Shown here in pieces: positions 1 through 9,253 of a DNA stretch of 64,000 bases. The stretch is taken from contig NZ_WMII01000012.1 in the NCBI RefSeq assembly GCF_009711265.1, forward strand, positions 42,158-106,157, read 5' to 3'. The translations under genes and the position numbers were made by a program. Below the pieces are notes generated by a model. The model saw only the letters and a program-made list of their open reading frames with translations. It was not told where the DNA came from and made no database searches. Each line of letters starts with the position of its first letter. The stretch's first letter is position 1. This DNA is from Paracoccus shanxieyensis. Lineage in GTDB: Bacteria > Pseudomonadota > Alphaproteobacteria > Rhodobacterales > Rhodobacteraceae.

Positions 1-11
1 AAGCCCGCAGC

Positions 12-1259
12 TTATGCGGCAACCGCGCGGGGTGCGGCGGGGGCCTCGCGCACGGGCAGGTGGATCAGCGCGCTGAACGCGCCCACGCCCACGCCGACCC
101 ACCAGACCAGCGTGTAATCCCCGTATGCATCATACATCTTGCCGCCCAGCCAGACCCCCAGAAACGAGCCAAGCTGATGGCTGAGAAACACGAAGCCGTA
201 AAGCGTGCCCATATAGCGCAGCCCATACATATAGGCCACCAGCCCCGAGGTCAGCGGCACCGTCGCCAGCCACAGCGCCCCCATCACCAGCGAAAACACG
301 ACGACACTGGCGGGCGTGATCGGCATCAGGATGAACACCGCCCCGGCAATGGTGCGCAGCGTATAGATCCCCGCCAGCAGGTATTTCTTGGTATAGCGCT
401 TGCCCAGCCATCCCGCGAAGATCGCGCCGCCGATATTGGCCAGCCCGATCAGCGAAATCGCCGCCGCCCCCAGCGCCGAGGTCGTGGTGATGCCCAGCCC
501 CGCCAGCATGCCGCCCGGCGCGATGGGGCCGCACATCTCGGTAATCATCGCCGGGAAATGCGCGGTGATGAAGGCCAGCTGATAGCCGCAGGAAAAGAAG
601 CCCGCAAAGATCATCAGATAGGACGGGTCGGTAAAGGCGCGGCGCAGGACGCTGCCAAGGCTTTCCTCGATCTCGGACTTGCTGGCGGGTTTGCCACCGC
701 CCAGCAGCGGCAGAAAGAACAGGCAGGCCAGCACCATGACGCCGAAGATGACAAAGACCGACTGCCACGAATACCAAATCAGCAGCATCTCGGCCAAGGG
801 CGCGCCAAAGACCTGACCCGCCGATCCGGCGGCCGTGGCGATCCCCAGCGCCAGACTGCGGTTCTCGTCGCTGGCGGCGCGGCCGATCACTGCCAGAATG
901 ACGCCAAACCCGGTGCCCGCGATACCAAAGCCCACCATCACCTCAAGCAACTGCATGGTGGCCGGGTCGGTGGCATAGGCCGTCAGGATCAGCCCCGCCG
1001 AATACAGAAACGCGCCGATGATGATCGACCAGCGATCCCCCCAGCGTTCCCCCAGCGCGCCAAAGATCGGCTGGCCTATGCCCCAGGCAAGGTTCTGGAT
1101 GGCGATGGCCAGACTGAATTCGGCGCGCGGCCAGCCGAATTCCTGCCCGATCGGGATCTGAAAGACGCCGAAACTGGCGCGCAGCGCGAAATTGATCAGA
1201 AGGATCATCGAACCGCCGATCAGAACCGGCGTGAAGATCGAGGCGCGGGTCGCGGTCAT
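12..1259 (-). CDS. MFS transporter
   Basis: A 415-residue major facilitator superfamily permease of the inner membrane, probably importing or exporting a small organic solute; the substrate cannot be read from sequence. About twelve hydrophobic segments are visible. The loop after the second one carries a motif-A-like stretch (GALGERWGDRW), and a long hydrophilic loop (KPASKSEIEESLGS) separates the two halves, as is usual in the family. The frame opens upstream at 1307, but the ATG at 1259 follows a GGAG box by a few bases and begins just before the first membrane segment, so it is preferred. The gene is divergent from the glutathione S-transferase gene, with about 120 bases between the starts, so the two may share a control region. 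No adjacent enzyme reveals the cargo. Confidence 0.8.
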   Translation of the reverse strand: MTATRASIFTPVLIGGSMILLINFALRASFGVFQIPIGQEFGWPRAEFSLAIAIQNLAWGIGQPIFGALGERWGDRWSIIIGAFLYSAGLILTAYATDPATMQLLEVMVGFGIAGTGFGVILAVIGRAASDENRSLALGIATAAGSAGQVFGAPLAEMLLIWYSWQSVFVIFGVMVLACLFFLPLLGGGKPASKSEIEESLGSVLRRAFTDPSYLMIFAGFFSCGYQLAFITAHFPAMITEMCGPIAPGGMLAGLGITTTSALGAAAISLIGLANIGGAIFAGWLGKRYTKKYLLAGIYTLRTIAGAVFILMPITPASVVVFSLVMGALWLATVPLTSGLVAYMYGLRYMGTLYGFVFLSHQLGSFLGVWLGGKMYDAYGDYTLVWWVGVGVGAFSALIHLPVREAPAAPRAVAA

Positions 1260-1381
1260 GGCGGTTTCTCCGGGCGGAATGCGCAATTCCTGCGCCTTGT
1301 ATGGCACGGCGTCAATCCCCGCCGCACGCGCATTGCCTGTCCGCTGGCCCGGCGCTAGCCTGCAGGGCAGGAGGATCCCCC

Positions 1382-1969
1382 ATGTATCAGGTCATCGGCC
1401 GCGCCCAAAGCCGCGCCTTCCGCGTCATCTGGATGCTCGAAGAGCTTGGACTGCCCTATGAGCATATGCCGCTTGAGCCGCATTCGCAGGGCGTCACCTC
1501 GTTCAATCCGGCGGGCAAGGTGCCGGTGCTGATCGCGGATGGCACGCCGATCACCGATTCCACGGCGATCCTGACCTATCTGGCGGACCGGCATGGCGGG
1601 CTGACCCACACGCCCGGCACGCTGGACCGCGCCCGGCAGGACAGCCTGACGCAGTTCATACTGGACGAATTCGACGCCGCGCTGTGGCTGGCCGCGCGCC
1701 ACAGCTTCGTTCTGCCCGAGGAGATGCGTCTTTCCGCCATCAAGAACACCCTGCGCTGGGAATTTGAACGCAGCCAGCGCACGCTGGTCCATCGCATGTC
1801 CGACGGGCATTTCCTGATGGGTGACCAGCCGACGGTCCCCGACCTGATCCTGGCGCATTGCCTGACATGGGCGCTCAGCGCGCGCTTCCCGATCACCGAA
1901 CACCGGCTGACGCAGTTTCTGGACCTGATGCGTGCCCGCCCGGCCTATCTGCGCGCCGCCGCCAGATAA
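1382..1969 (+). CDS. Glutathione S-transferase family protein
   Basis: A 195-residue cytosolic glutathione S-transferase homologue, expected to conjugate or reduce electrophiles with glutathione. The N-terminal half is thioredoxin-like: it has the segment NPAGKVPVLIADG with the cis-proline of the glutathione site, then ITDSTAILTYLADR, where the Asp-Ser pair binds the gamma-glutamyl group. The rest is the all-helical C-terminal domain. The frame is open from 1301, but the ATG at 1382 sits after a strong AGGAGG box and gives the normal family start (MYQVIGRAQSRAFR). Its 3' end overlaps the convergent flavoprotein gene by 25 bases. Substrate class is not determined. Confidence 0.85.
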   Translation: MYQVIGRAQSRAFRVIWMLEELGLPYEHMPLEPHSQGVTSFNPAGKVPVLIADGTPITDSTAILTYLADRHGGLTHTPGTLDRARQDSLTQFILDEFDAALWLAARHSFVLPEEMRLSAIKNTLRWEFERSQRTLVHRMSDGHFLMGDQPTVPDLILAHCLTWALSARFPITEHRLTQFLDLMRARPAYLRAAAR

Positions 1970-3132
1970 GCCGCAGCGGCAAGCCCCGCCGCACGTCCCT
2001 GCGCCAGACAGCCGGTCAGCAGATAGCCCCCGGTCAGCGCCTCCCAGTCCAGCATCTCGCCCGCGACGAAAGTGCCGGGCAGGGCGCGCAGTTGCAGATC
2101 CGCCGTGACGCTGTCGGCCATGATGCCCCCGGCGGATGAAATCGCCCGCTCCAGTCCCATTGGGCCCTGATGGATCAGCCGCAGCGCCTTGGCGCGCAGG
2201 GCCAGCCGCTCGGGTTCGGCGGGCAGGGGTTGGCCCCATTCCATCAGCAGCGCCGCGCGCAAGGGATCGCCCAGAACGCGCCGCAGCCGGTTGCCGACCG
2301 ACAGCTTGGCCGACACAGCGGAAAACCGCCGCGCCAGTTCGGCCGCGCTCAGATCCGGGGCCAGATCCACCATTGCCTCGGCCCCGTCGCGCAGGGCCGA
2401 GGCGATCTCGTAGACGCCGCCGCCCTCGATGCCTTGCGCGCCGATGACCCATTCGCCGCGGCTGACCAGATCGCCCGCGCTCAGGCAGACGCCCTTGACC
2501 GCCTGCCCGAAATGCCGCGCCATCTGTGCCGACCACGCTATGCGAAAGCCCATATTCGCCGGGCGAAACGGCGCAATCCCCACGCCTTGCCCCGCCAGCC
2601 AGGGCACCCATTGCGCATCCGATCCCAGCCGCGGCCAGCTTGCCCCGCCAAGCGCCAGAACCACGGCCTCGGGCCGCAGGATCTGCGTCCCCTCGGGCGT
2701 CGAAAACCGCCAGCCTTCGCCCTGAAACCCGGTCCAGCGCCAGCGGGTGCGCAGCTCGACCCCCTGCCCGGCCAGCCGCGCCAGCCAGGCCCGCAACAAG
2801 GGCGAGCCCTTCATGCCGACAGGAAACACCCGCCCGGTCGAACCGGTAAACAGATCGATCCCCAACCCGCGCGCCCAGTCCATGACCGCGCCGGGACCCA
2901 TTTCTCTGTTCCCGAAATACTCCGGGGTCCGGGGCAGAGCCCCGGAAAACCGCGCCGAAAACACCGCCTCGGGTTCGTCCTTGGTCAGGTTCAGCCCGGA
3001 CTTTCCGGCCATCAGAAACTTGCGCGCGGGCGTGGGCATCGCCTCGGCCACGATGACGCGCGCGCCCTGCCCGGCCAGGGTCTCGGCGGCCATCAGCCCG
3101 GCGGGACCGGCGCCGATGACCAGCACCGTCAC
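1945..3132 (-). CDS. HI0933-like NAD(P)/FAD-dependent oxidoreductase
   Basis: A 395-residue flavoprotein of the HI0933/BaiN-like family, a poorly characterised group of FAD oxidoreductases. The N-terminus has the dinucleotide-binding fingerprint VIGAGPAG, then the family segment RKFLMAGKSGLNLT at residues 38-50. A second conserved block (GGASWPRLGSDAQWVP) lies mid-protein, and the C-terminus has the FAD-closing segment (GEMLDWEALTGGYLLTGC). The start is taken as GTG at 3132, which overlaps the holA stop in a GTGA junction and has a purine-rich box upstream; the longer open frame is an extension into holA. Residues about 63-75 are encoded by a palindromic repeat that also occurs near 25.8 kb, suggesting an in-frame insertion. 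It is the last gene of the leuS-lptE-holA run. Confidence 0.8.
   Translation of the reverse strand: MTVLVIGAGPAGLMAAETLAGQGARVIVAEAMPTPARKFLMAGKSGLNLTKDEPEAVFSARFSGALPRTPEYFGNREMGPGAVMDWARGLGIDLFTGSTGRVFPVGMKGSPLLRAWLARLAGQGVELRTRWRWTGFQGEGWRFSTPEGTQILRPEAVVLALGGASWPRLGSDAQWVPWLAGQGVGIAPFRPANMGFRIAWSAQMARHFGQAVKGVCLSAGDLVSRGEWVIGAQGIEGGGVYEIASALRDGAEAMVDLAPDLSAAELARRFSAVSAKLSVGNRLRRVLGDPLRAALLMEWGQPLPAEPERLALRAKALRLIHQGPMGLERAISSAGGIMADSVTADLQLRALPGTFVAGEMLDWEALTGGYLLTGCLAQGRAAGLAAAAYLAAARR
2908..2945. repeat. Palindromic repeat, copy within a coding sequence
   Basis: A 38-base element with GTTCCCGAAATACTCCGGGG at its left end and a GC-rich hairpin to its right (CCGGGG pairing with CCCCGG; GGGGCAGAGCCCC within). 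The same left end and the same GGGGCAGAGCCCC hairpin occur in the same order at 25812-25864, between genes. Here the element is translated in frame on the minus strand as part of the flavoprotein. Confidence 0.6.
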
Positions 3133-4157
3133 CGCCCGCCCCTTGGCATCATGCACAGCCGCAAAAGCATCCGCTCCATCACCGCCATGGCGGGTGCTTT
3201 CGACGATGACCGCAGGGTCAGGTCGGTGTCGATCAACTGATGAATGGCATCCTCCAGCGCCACCATGCCCCAGCCCTGCGCCTGCCGCATCATGCGGTCG
3301 CGGCGCGGGCCAAAGATAGGCGGGCGCAGCTTGCCAAGCCCCGCGCCCGGCCCGCCCGGATCCGAGGACGCCGCGTGCAGCGCCCGGAAATGGCGCAGCG
3401 CCGCGATGCAGATGGTGGTCGGCGTGATGCCCTGCCCTTCGATCCGCCGCATCAGCGCACCGAACTGCCGCGCCTGCCCGTCGGCCACGCAATCGATCAG
3501 ATCGTCCACCTCGGCCTCGATCGTCGCGGGGGCCAGCGCGGCGATTTCGCCGGGCGTCAGGGGCGCTGGATCGCCATGCTTGTAAAGCCCGATCTTTTCG
3601 ACCGTCTGGCGAAAATCGCCGGGGTCCAGCGCGCGGGACAGCGACATCAGATCGCGCATCGCATCGCGGGGAATTTCGCGCAGCCCGGCATCGTGCAGCC
3701 AGCGCCCGATTTCTTCCTCGCCCGGCGGATCGTCATAGATGGGCGCGGTCACGGCGGTCGGATGCGGCTCGAACAGCTTGCGCAGCGCCGAGGATTTCGG
3801 CAGCCCGCCCGCCGCAACGACGATCACCGCATCGCCCGAACGCCAGTCCGCAATGGCCGAGGCGATGGCCGGGGCCGCCGCATCCGGCGCATCATCGACC
3901 AGCACCACGCGCTGTCCGGGAAAGAAGCCGACCGCTTTCACGCCGTCCAGCAGCGCCGCCGGATCCTTGCGCAGATCTGCGCCGGCCATGCGGCTCAGGC
4001 GCATTTCCTCTTCGGCGCCGTCACCGACCAGCGCCTTGACCGCTTCGGCCCGCTTCAGCGCCACGCGCATCGCATCCTGACCATAGATCAGCAGCGCGGG
4101 CCGCGTCGGATCGGGGCGCGCCAGATAGCGGGCGATTTCCGCGCCCTTCAGGATCAT
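3129..4157 (-). CDS. holA: DNA polymerase III subunit delta
   Basis: A 342-residue delta subunit of the clamp loader, which opens the beta sliding clamp and helps load it on primed DNA. It has the usual HolA layout: an N-terminal region beginning [16 protein letters not shown], a degenerate nucleotide-binding fold with LIYGQDAMRVALKR, a middle region with VVLVDDAPDAAAPAIA, and a helical collar domain at the C-terminus. Length matches alphaproteobacterial HolA. The start overlaps the lptE stop (ATGA), and the stop overlaps the GTG of the flavoprotein gene, so translation is probably coupled through leuS-lptE-holA. This gene order is common in alphaproteobacteria. Confidence 0.88.
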   Translation of the reverse strand: MILKGAEIARYLARPDPTRPALLIYGQDAMRVALKRAEAVKALVGDGAEEEMRLSRMAGADLRKDPAALLDGVKAVGFFPGQRVVLVDDAPDAAAPAIASAIADWRSGDAVIVVAAGGLPKSSALRKLFEPHPTAVTAPIYDDPPGEEEIGRWLHDAGLREIPRDAMRDLMSLSRALDPGDFRQTVEKIGLYKHGDPAPLTPGEIAALAPATIEAEVDDLIDCVADGQARQFGALMRRIEGQGITPTTICIAALRHFRALHAASSDPGGPGAGLGKLRPPIFGPRRDRMMRQAQGWGMVALEDAIHQLIDTDLTLRSSSKAPAMAVMERMLLRLCMMPRGGR

Positions 4158-4639
4158 GGGATCGCGGCGGGGTCGATGGCCAGCAGCCGCGTCACCACCT
4201 GATCGGCCAGCAGCCGCGCCAGCCGCTCATGCGCGTCCTGTTCGGCGGCCATGGTCGCGATGGTCGTGCCGGTCGTGGAATACGAGGTAAAGCTGCTGAC
4301 CTGCCCGCGCGCCACCGCCCGCTGCGTCGCCATCTCGGTCAGGATGTAATCGGCGCTGCCGTTCAGGGCATATCGCGTGGTGATCTCATCGGGCGTGATG
4401 GCCTGGGGCACCACGGCAATGCGCAATTGCCATGTCAGCTCATAGATGGCGGCGCTGTCGGGACCAAGCTGTTCGTCGATCCGTCCGGCAAAGGCGAAAT
4501 CGTCGGGGGTCTTGGGATCGGCGGTCCGCACCTTGCCCTGCAACCGCGTGCCCGTACCCCCCGGCCCATAGACCGGGGAAAAGCCGCAGGCGGCGACGGC
4601 GGCGACGGCCAGCAGGAAGGCGCGTCTAGACCACGACAT
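4154..4639 (-). CDS. lptE: LPS assembly lipoprotein LptE
   Basis: A 161-residue outer-membrane lipoprotein, the LptE partner of LptD in lipopolysaccharide insertion. The N-terminus is a lipoprotein signal ([18 protein letters not shown]) with the lipidated cysteine at residue 18, followed by [10 protein letters not shown], the GFxPxY motif typical of LptE. The arginine pair before the hydrophobic stretch is also Tat-like, but the segment reads best as a lipobox signal. It lies between leuS (14-base overlap) and holA (4-base overlap), the usual alphaproteobacterial context for this gene, which supports the call more than the weakly conserved body of the protein does. Confidence 0.82.
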   Translation of the reverse strand: MSWSRRAFLLAVAAVAACGFSPVYGPGGTGTRLQGKVRTADPKTPDDFAFAGRIDEQLGPDSAAIYELTWQLRIAVVPQAITPDEITTRYALNGSADYILTEMATQRAVARGQVSSFTSYSTTGTTIATMAAEQDAHERLARLLADQVVTRLLAIDPAAIP

Positions 4640-7241
4640 TGACGATCCGTCCCGGCACCACGATCAGCTTTTTCACCGCAGCGCCCTCCATGAAGCGCAG
4701 GACCGTTTCATCGGCCAGAACCATCGCCTCGATCTGTTCCTTGGGCATGTCCTTGGGCACCTCAATCTCGGCGCGGCGCTTGCCGTTGATCTGGATGGGC
4801 AGGATCACACTGTCCGAGACCAGCAGCGCCGGGTCCGCCTTGGGCCATGCCGCATCCACGACCATGCCCTGCCCGCCCGCATTCTGCCAGACCTCTTCGG
4901 CCAGATGCGGCACCATCGGTGCCAGAAGCTGCGCCAGAATCCGCAGCACCTCGCGGCGCTGCTGACCGCCTGCTTTGGATTTGCCGATGGCATTGGCCAG
5001 TTCGTAAAGCTTGGCCACGGCCTTGTTGAAGGCAAAGCCCTCGATCGCCTTGGTCACATCGGCAATGGCGCGATGGGCGGCGCGCAGCAACTCGGCATCC
5101 TCGCCCGTCTCGGGGATCTCATCGGCCAGACGCCAGACGCGGCCAAGGAACTTGCTGGCGGCCTCGGCCCCGGCGGCGGTCCATTCCACGTCGCGTTCGG
5201 GCGGGCTGTCGGACAGCATGAACCAGCGCGCGGTATCGGCCCCGAAGCTTTCGACGATATTCACCGGATCCACGACGTTCTTCTTGGACTTGGACATCTT
5301 GGCCGAGGGGATGATCTCCACGACATCCTCATGATCCTGTGCATAGGCGAGGAATTCTTCGTCGGACATCTCATCGAAGTTCTCGGGCTTTAGGATTGCA
5401 ACGTCCTTCCCGAACAGATGCATCGAATGAACGGATTCAGGCAGGTGATAGACCGCGCGGCCACGGTCGTCGGTGGTCTTGTAGATCTCATGCGTGACCA
5501 TGCCCTGCGTGAACAGCGCATCGAAGGGCTCGCGCGATTTTTCCGGCAGATGCCCGGTCTTGACCATCGCGCGGGCAAAAAACCGCGAATACAGCAGATG
5601 CAGGATCGCGTGTTCGATGCCGCCGATATACTGGTCGACATTCATCCAGTAATCCGCCTCCTCGGGCACGGTCGGCGTGGCCGCGTGGGGCGAGGTGAAG
5701 CGCGAATAATACCACGAGGAATCGACGAACGTGTCCATCGTGTCGGTTTCGCGCCGCGCAGCCTTGCCGCAGACCGGGCAGGCGACATTGCGCCATGTCG
5801 GGTGGCGGTCCAGCGGGTTGCCCGGCACGTCGAAGGTCACGTCCTGCGGCAGGATCACCGGCAGGTTCTCTTTGCGCTCGGGGACGGTGCCGCAGCTGTC
5901 GCAATGCACGACCGGGATCGGGCAACCCCAATAGCGTTGGCGCGAAATGCCCCAGTCGCGCAGCCGGAACTTGGTCACGCCCTGACCATAGCCCGCGGCC
6001 TCGGCATGGGCGATGGCGGCGGCGACGGCGTCCTCGCCGGTCTGGTCGGCTTTACCGGCAAAGCCGCGCACATAGGTCACGGTTTCCGATTTCAGCGGCA
6101 CGAAGGGCGCATCGGCCACCAGCGCATCGGCCTGCGCCTGATCCATGCCTTTTTCGCCGAAGGTCGCGCGGATCGGCAGGCCGTATTTGATGGCAAATTC
6201 ATGGTCGCGCTCATCATGCGCGGGGCTGCCGAAAATCGCGCCGGTGCCGTAATCCATCAGCACGAAATTCGCGATCCAGATCGGTAATTCCCAAGTCGGA
6301 TCAAGCGGGTGGCGCACCTTCAGGCCGGTGTCGAAGCCCAGCTTCTCGGCGGTTTCGATGGCTTCCTCGGTCGTGCCGATGCGGCGGCATTCCTCGCAGA
6401 AGGCGGCGATTTCGGGGCGGGTCTGGGCCAGCGTCTTGATCAGCGGATGATCGGGCGACAGCGCGGCAAAGGACGCGCCCATCAGCGTGTCGGGGCGCGT
6501 GGTATAGACCTCGATGGCGTCAAAGCCCGCGGGCGCGTCCACGGTGGCAAAGCTGAATTGCAGCCCGCGCGATTTGCCGATCCAGTTGGCCTGCATCAGC
6601 CGCACCTTTTCGGGCCAGCCCGACAGGCCGTCCAGCGCCGTCAGCAATTCGTCCGAGTAATCCGAGATGCGGAAGAACCATTGCGTCAGTTCGCGCCGTT
6701 CCACCAGCGCGCCCGACCGCCAGCCGCGCCCGTCCTCGACCTGTTCATTGGCGAGCACCGTCATGTCGACGGGATCCCAGTTCACCATCGCCGATTTGCG
6801 ATAGATCAGCCCGGCCTCCAGCATGTCCAGAAACATCGACTGCTGCTGATGCACATAGTTGTCGTCGCAGGTGGCGAATTCGCGGCTCCAGTCGATGGAC
6901 AGGCCCAGCGGTTTCAGCTGCTCGCGCATGGTGGCGATATTGGCATAGGTCCAGTCGCGGGGATGGCCGCCCTGCTCCATCGCGGCGTTTTCGGCGGGCA
7001 TGCCAAAGGCGTCCCAGCCCATCGGATGCAGCACGCTGAAGCCCTGCGCGCGTTTGAACCGCGCCACCACATCGCCCATCGTGTAGTTGCGCACATGGCC
7101 CATATGGATGCGCCCCGAAGGATAGGGGAACATCTCGAGCACATAATATTTGGGGCGTTCGTCCCGCACCGCCTTGAAGGTATCGGCAGCGTCCCACGCG
7201 GTTTGCCAGCGCGTTTCACTGTGTGCGGGATCATAGGGCAT
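4626..7241 (-). CDS. leuS: Leucyl-tRNA synthetase
   Basis: An 871-residue class I aminoacyl-tRNA synthetase that charges tRNA-Leu. The HIGH-type signature appears as [15 protein letters not shown] near residue 45 and the KMSKS loop as [13 protein letters not shown] near residue 640. Between them lie the CP1 editing domain (including [12 protein letters not shown]) and the tRNA-binding segment [10 protein letters not shown] with CxxC pairs. The helical anticodon domain and a C-terminal domain ending [14 protein letters not shown] complete a full-length LeuRS. It is the first gene of a leftward operon, overlapping lptE by 14 bases. The 63-base gap to the DUF3576 lipoprotein gene suggests that gene may be co-transcribed upstream. 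Confidence 0.97.
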   Translation of the reverse strand: MPYDPAHSETRWQTAWDAADTFKAVRDERPKYYVLEMFPYPSGRIHMGHVRNYTMGDVVARFKRAQGFSVLHPMGWDAFGMPAENAAMEQGGHPRDWTYANIATMREQLKPLGLSIDWSREFATCDDNYVHQQQSMFLDMLEAGLIYRKSAMVNWDPVDMTVLANEQVEDGRGWRSGALVERRELTQWFFRISDYSDELLTALDGLSGWPEKVRLMQANWIGKSRGLQFSFATVDAPAGFDAIEVYTTRPDTLMGASFAALSPDHPLIKTLAQTRPEIAAFCEECRRIGTTEEAIETAEKLGFDTGLKVRHPLDPTWELPIWIANFVLMDYGTGAIFGSPAHDERDHEFAIKYGLPIRATFGEKGMDQAQADALVADAPFVPLKSETVTYVRGFAGKADQTGEDAVAAAIAHAEAAGYGQGVTKFRLRDWGISRQRYWGCPIPVVHCDSCGTVPERKENLPVILPQDVTFDVPGNPLDRHPTWRNVACPVCGKAARRETDTMDTFVDSSWYYSRFTSPHAATPTVPEEADYWMNVDQYIGGIEHAILHLLYSRFFARAMVKTGHLPEKSREPFDALFTQGMVTHEIYKTTDDRGRAVYHLPESVHSMHLFGKDVAILKPENFDEMSDEEFLAYAQDHEDVVEIIPSAKMSKSKKNVVDPVNIVESFGADTARWFMLSDSPPERDVEWTAAGAEAASKFLGRVWRLADEIPETGEDAELLRAAHRAIADVTKAIEGFAFNKAVAKLYELANAIGKSKAGGQQRREVLRILAQLLAPMVPHLAEEVWQNAGGQGMVVDAAWPKADPALLVSDSVILPIQINGKRRAEIEVPKDMPKEQIEAMVLADETVLRFMEGAAVKKLIVVPGRIVNVVV

Positions 7242-7304
7242 GGAAACCTCCGGGCGTCAGATTGCCCGCAGGGTATTATCCGCTGCGCGTGCGCAGGTCC
7301 AGCG

Positions 7305-7766
7305 TCACAGATTGCGGTCTTGCGCGCGCAGCTGCCGGGCGCGGGTCAGGATCGCATCTTCCACGGCGCGCACCGTGTCGGGCGCGACCGAGGCGCCGCC
7401 CGCACCTTGCAGCGACACTTTCAGCCCGCGCGCGTCCAGCGCCGGATCGGTGATCTGCACCGTCGCGCGATAGGACCGGCCACCGCCCGGAGGCGTGCCG
7501 TATCCGGTGACGATCACGCCGGTGAACGGGTCGATGGTCTGCACCGGCAGAAAGTTCAGGATCTCAAGGCTGGCGTTCCACAGATACTTGTTCACCGCCA
7601 CCGTGTCGTTCGAGTTGCGGCGATTCGAGAACAGATCCCAGAAGGTGGACTGCTGCTGCGGCTGGGCCGAGGCCTGCTGCTGGTTGCCCGATCCGCTGCC
7701 GGAACATGCGGCAAGGCCGGTTGCAAGAAGCAAAGCGGTGGTCAGCCGTGCGGCGCGTCTGGTCAT
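7305..7766 (-). CDS. DUF3576 lipoprotein
   Basis: A 153-residue predicted lipoprotein of the DUF3576 family, common next to leuS in alphaproteobacteria; its function is unknown. A signal peptide ends in the lipobox LAAC (Cys-21) and is followed by a Ser/Gly/Gln-rich linker (residues 22-40). The folded part carries the family segment FWDLFSNRRNSNDTVAVNKYLW and a glycine-rich loop GYGTPPGGGRSYRATVQI. The protein is expected in the periplasm, anchored to a membrane. It is transcribed leftward ahead of leuS and divergently from the porin gene. The family call is by recognition of the conserved blocks. Confidence 0.75.
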   Translation of the reverse strand: MTRRAARLTTALLLATGLAACSGSGSGNQQQASAQPQQQSTFWDLFSNRRNSNDTVAVNKYLWNASLEILNFLPVQTIDPFTGVIVTGYGTPPGGGRSYRATVQITDPALDARGLKVSLQGAGGASVAPDTVRAVEDAILTRARQLRAQDRNL

Positions 7767-8211
7767 GTCATATCCCCCGGATCGTCCTTGGCACTGCCAT
7801 AGCGCAATTCATGCCCAAGCGACAAGAGAGCCGCTGCCCGCAGCCGTCGCCCGCCATCCCCGGGCGATTCCCTGTCCCGCCGGGATCGGGCGGCGGCCTG
7901 CGAAATCCGACCGGCAGGCCACCCCGCGGGCTGTCGCGACGCCGCTTTGACACGCGTGCACACGCATGCGCGAATCCACTCCATGCGGGAAAATGGCAAG
8001 TATTTTTCAATCCGAAGAATGGGTTGGCCGGGCGCGCGCGGCCTTTCACAACCCAGCACGCTATGGTGTGGCCCTTGTGCATCACAGCAGTTGCGAAACG
8101 GGAAGGGCGGGTCTGAATTCGTTGCAATGGTCCGGCGAAAGCGCGACACAACGTGACATACCCCAAGCCGGTTTCCGGGTGGGGCATACGAGAGAGACAA
8201 GAGGGAAAACC
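7767..8211. promoter_or_regulatory. Intergenic region between DUF3576 gene and porin gene
   Basis: This 445-base gap separates two divergent genes and must hold both promoters. The short open frames inside are GC-rich shadows with no credible start signals. An AT-richer patch near 7990-8025 and the stretch around 8110-8160 are the most promoter-like parts, but I could not find a convincing -35/-10 pair. The porin ribosome-binding site (GAGGGAA) lies just before 8212. Confidence 0.35.
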
Positions 8212-9186
8212 ATGAAAAAGGTTCTTTTCGCCACCAGCGCGCTGGTGATGTCGGCTGGCTTCGCCTCCGCTGAAGTCGCCGTTTCGGGCGACGGCCGTAT
8301 GGGCGTGATCTACGACGGCAATGACGCTCAATTCTCGAGCCGCGCCCGCGTGAAATTCACCCTGACCGGTGAATCGGACGCTGGCCTGTCGTTCGGTGGT
8401 GCGTTCCGCGTCGACCAAGAAGACTACAACAGCGACTACCGTTCGGCTGCCAAAGGCACCCGCGGCGTCGTCTGGATTTCGGGCACCTATGGCAAGCTGT
8501 CGATGGGCGACCCCGTTGGCGCTGCTGAAGCCGCGATCGGCGACCTGTACGAAGTCGGCTACACCGAAGGTGAATTCGGTGGCGACATCGAAGAAATCGG
8601 CTTCCTCGTCGGCGACGGTAACAACCGCGACCAGGGCCCGACCGCTCTGTATGAATACACCATCAACAACATCTCGCTGTACGCGTCGATGACTGATGGC
8701 GTGAACACCTTCGGCAACGCCATCTTCGGCTCGGGCACGACCGTCATTGATCCGGAAACCGGCCTGGAAGTTGTGACCAACACCGACAGCGCCGATCTGG
8801 CCTACTCGGTTGCAGCGAAATACGAAGGCTCGAACTTCTGGGCATCGCTGTCGTACTCGAAAAACGGCGACGCGAAAGAAATCGGTCTGGGTGCTGAAGC
8901 TACGTTCAACAACTTCGCCTTCAAAGGCGTGTACATGGACTACGAAGACATCGCTCTGCAGTACACCGCTGGCCTGGCTGCCTCGTACCAGATGGATGCC
9001 ATCCTGGTGAAAGGCTTCTGGCGTCAAGACAAGTGGGAAGAAGTCACTGGCGACGAGAAGTATGACTCGTTCGGCATCGGCGCTGACTACGACCTGGGCG
9101 GCGGCGCTGTCCTGGCCGGCGGCATCATCGACACCGACTACCTGGACGACACCGTCGTCGACTTCGGTGTGAAGTTCTCGTTCTGA
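8212..9186 (+). CDS. Outer-membrane porin
   Basis: A 324-residue Rhodobacter-type general porin forming a 16-strand barrel in the outer membrane. The signal peptide (MKKVLFATSALVMSAGFASA) is followed by the mature start EVAVSGDGRMGVIYDG. Beta-hairpins alternate with acidic loops, and the protein ends in phenylalanine (DFGVKFSF), the outer-membrane sorting signal. Codon use differs from the neighbours: many GCT, GGT, GAA and TCG codons and fewer GC-maximal ones, consistent with very high expression. The frame is open from 7966, but the ATG at 8212 has a GAGGGAA box and begins the signal peptide. It is monocistronic, closed by a strong terminator at 9207. Confidence 0.93.
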   Translation: MKKVLFATSALVMSAGFASAEVAVSGDGRMGVIYDGNDAQFSSRARVKFTLTGESDAGLSFGGAFRVDQEDYNSDYRSAAKGTRGVVWISGTYGKLSMGDPVGAAEAAIGDLYEVGYTEGEFGGDIEEIGFLVGDGNNRDQGPTALYEYTINNISLYASMTDGVNTFGNAIFGSGTTVIDPETGLEVVTNTDSADLAYSVAAKYEGSNFWASLSYSKNGDAKEIGLGAEATFNNFAFKGVYMDYEDIALQYTAGLAASYQMDAILVKGFWRQDKWEEVTGDEKYDSFGIGADYDLGGGAVLAGGIIDTDYLDDTVVDFGVKFSF

Positions 9187-9206
9187 TCTGTCAGAACCGG
9201 ACGATG

Positions 9207-9238
9207 AAAGAGCGGGCCTTGTGCCCGCTCTTTTCTTT
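9207..9238 (+). terminator. Intrinsic terminator of the porin gene
   Basis: AAAGAGCGGGC pairs with GCCCGCTCTTT across a five-base loop (CTTGT), and the downstream arm runs into a T-rich tract. It lies 20 bases after the porin stop and before yggS. Confidence 0.9.
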
Positions 9239-9253
9239 TGGGAATTTGCGGTC

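Noticed and set aside
60..1358. A 432-codon open frame on the plus strand opposite the MFS gene
   Set aside because: Arg/His/Gln-rich composition typical of antisense GC-rich frames, with no family blocks, while the opposite strand has a full transporter.
7767..8211. Short open frames between the DUF3576 gene and the porin
   Set aside because: No ribosome-binding sites, biased composition and mutually overlapping; best read as untranslated spacer.
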